Origin: Solirubrobacterales bacterium
GTDB taxonomy: Bacteria; Actinomycetota; Thermoleophilia; Solirubrobacterales; Solirubrobacteraceae
Assembly: GCA_013696535.1 (NCBI GenBank)
Contig: JACCYI010000303.1
Span: 1 to 5,315, forward strand
Direction: 5' to 3'
Length of the DNA: 5,315 nucleotides
Within the stretch, counting starts at the first letter, position 1. Each line of letters begins with the position of its first letter. Of the stretch, positions 5,094 through 5,315 are shown piece after piece. The translations under genes and the position numbers were made by a program. Under the pieces are notes generated by a model that saw nothing but the letters and a program-made list of their open reading frames with translations, was not told the DNA's origin and did no database searches.

Positions 5094-5315
5094 GCGAGTC
5101 GCTGGATCGCGCACGGATCGTCCACGAGCCGGGTGCGCGCTCCGCGACCGCGCCGGTCGCGAGCGACAAGCCGATGCTGGTCGTCAAGGACCTCGACGTC
5201 TTCTACGGGCGCGCGCACGTGTTGCAGGGCGTCAACTTCGAGATGAGCCACGAGCCCGTCTCGCTCATCGGTCGCAACGGCATGGGCAAGACCACGCTCT
5301 GCAACGCGATCATGC
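5090..5315 (+). CDS. livF: ABC transporter ATP-binding protein, LivF family (3' end outside window)
   Basis: This is the second ATPase subunit; 75 codons are visible before the window ends. From GTG 5090, which overlaps the livG stop as GTGA, the recognisable LivF domain starts at MLVVKDLDVFYGRAHVLQGV (29-48). It reaches Walker A GRNGMGKTT (61-69). The segment LDVFYGRAHVLQGVNFEM matches the LivF 'l.v.YG...vL.gvs..v' opening, and the Met in GRNGMGKTT is common in LivF-type P-loops. LivF proteins normally begin close to the 'MLxVxdL' point, so the first 28 residues are an extension of no recognisable family. The true start may instead be ATG 5174, which would leave an 80-nt leader. GTG 5090 has only a weak GAG (5079-5081) ahead of it but has the coupling overlap; ATG 5174 has no clear ribosome site. 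The 3' motifs cannot be assessed. Confidence 0.88.
   Translation, partial: MSESLDRARIVHEPGARSATAPVASDKPMLVVKDLDVFYGRAHVLQGVNFEMSHEPVSLIGRNGMGKTTLCNAIM
5143..5161 (+). repeat. GC-rich hairpin ahead of the alternative livF start
   Basis: CGCGACCG (5143-5150) and CGGTCGCG (5154-5161) are perfect reverse complements around a 3-nt CGC centre. The repeat ends 12 nt before ATG 5174 and lies wholly in the non-conserved N-terminal extension of livF. If translation starts at 5174, this would be a leader hairpin; if it starts at GTG 5090, it is simply coding sequence. In GC-rich DNA an 8-bp stem can arise by chance. Confidence 0.5.

Noticed and set aside
5143..5161. Terminator between livG and livF
   Set aside because: The hairpin has no following T-run and the LivF domain continues directly downstream, so termination here would be self-defeating.

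Overview
The window holds one tightly packed, all-plus-strand operon for a high-affinity branched-chain-amino-acid-type (HAAT/Liv family) ABC importer. It is preceded by the 3' end of an amidase-signature-family gene. Base composition is strongly GC-rich, with G/C-dominated third codon positions. TTG and GTG starts and several 4-base stop/start overlaps occur. The substrate-binding protein carries a lipobox signal peptide followed by a long polar linker. Together these suggest a high-GC actinobacterium-like organism; a Thermoleophilia/Solirubrobacterales-type member is my guess from the general look of the proteins, not something the sequence proves.

Layout: bases 2-601 are the C-terminal ~199 codons of an amidase whose catalytic half lies upstream of the window. 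After 12 nt comes livH-type permease 1 (614-1675, TTG start). It overlaps livM-type permease 2 (1672-2709) by ATGA. A 74-nt gap with two small hairpins and a good ribosome binding site leads into the lipoprotein substrate-binding protein (2784-4292). Six nt later comes livG-type ATPase 1 (4299-5093). It overlaps livF-type ATPase 2 (from 5090, cut by the window end) by GTGA. No other intergenic stretch exceeds 15 nt. I see no promoter, Rho-independent terminator, RNA gene, mobile element or CRISPR array.

How they work together: the lipoprotein captures the solute outside the membrane and delivers it to the LivH-LivM channel, and the LivG-LivF pair hydrolyses ATP to drive import. The linked amidase suggests that the imported compound, or something made from it, contains an amide bond. 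Leucine/isoleucine/valine is therefore only the family default, and the substrate cannot be read from sequence.

The transporter itself is an ordinary, well-known system. The most unusual object is at the DNA/RNA level: a perfect inverted repeat with 17-bp arms and a 2-nt centre (4377-4412) inside the 5' part of livG, just downstream of the binding-protein gene. Smaller hairpins sit just ahead of the binding-protein start and ahead of the alternative livF start.
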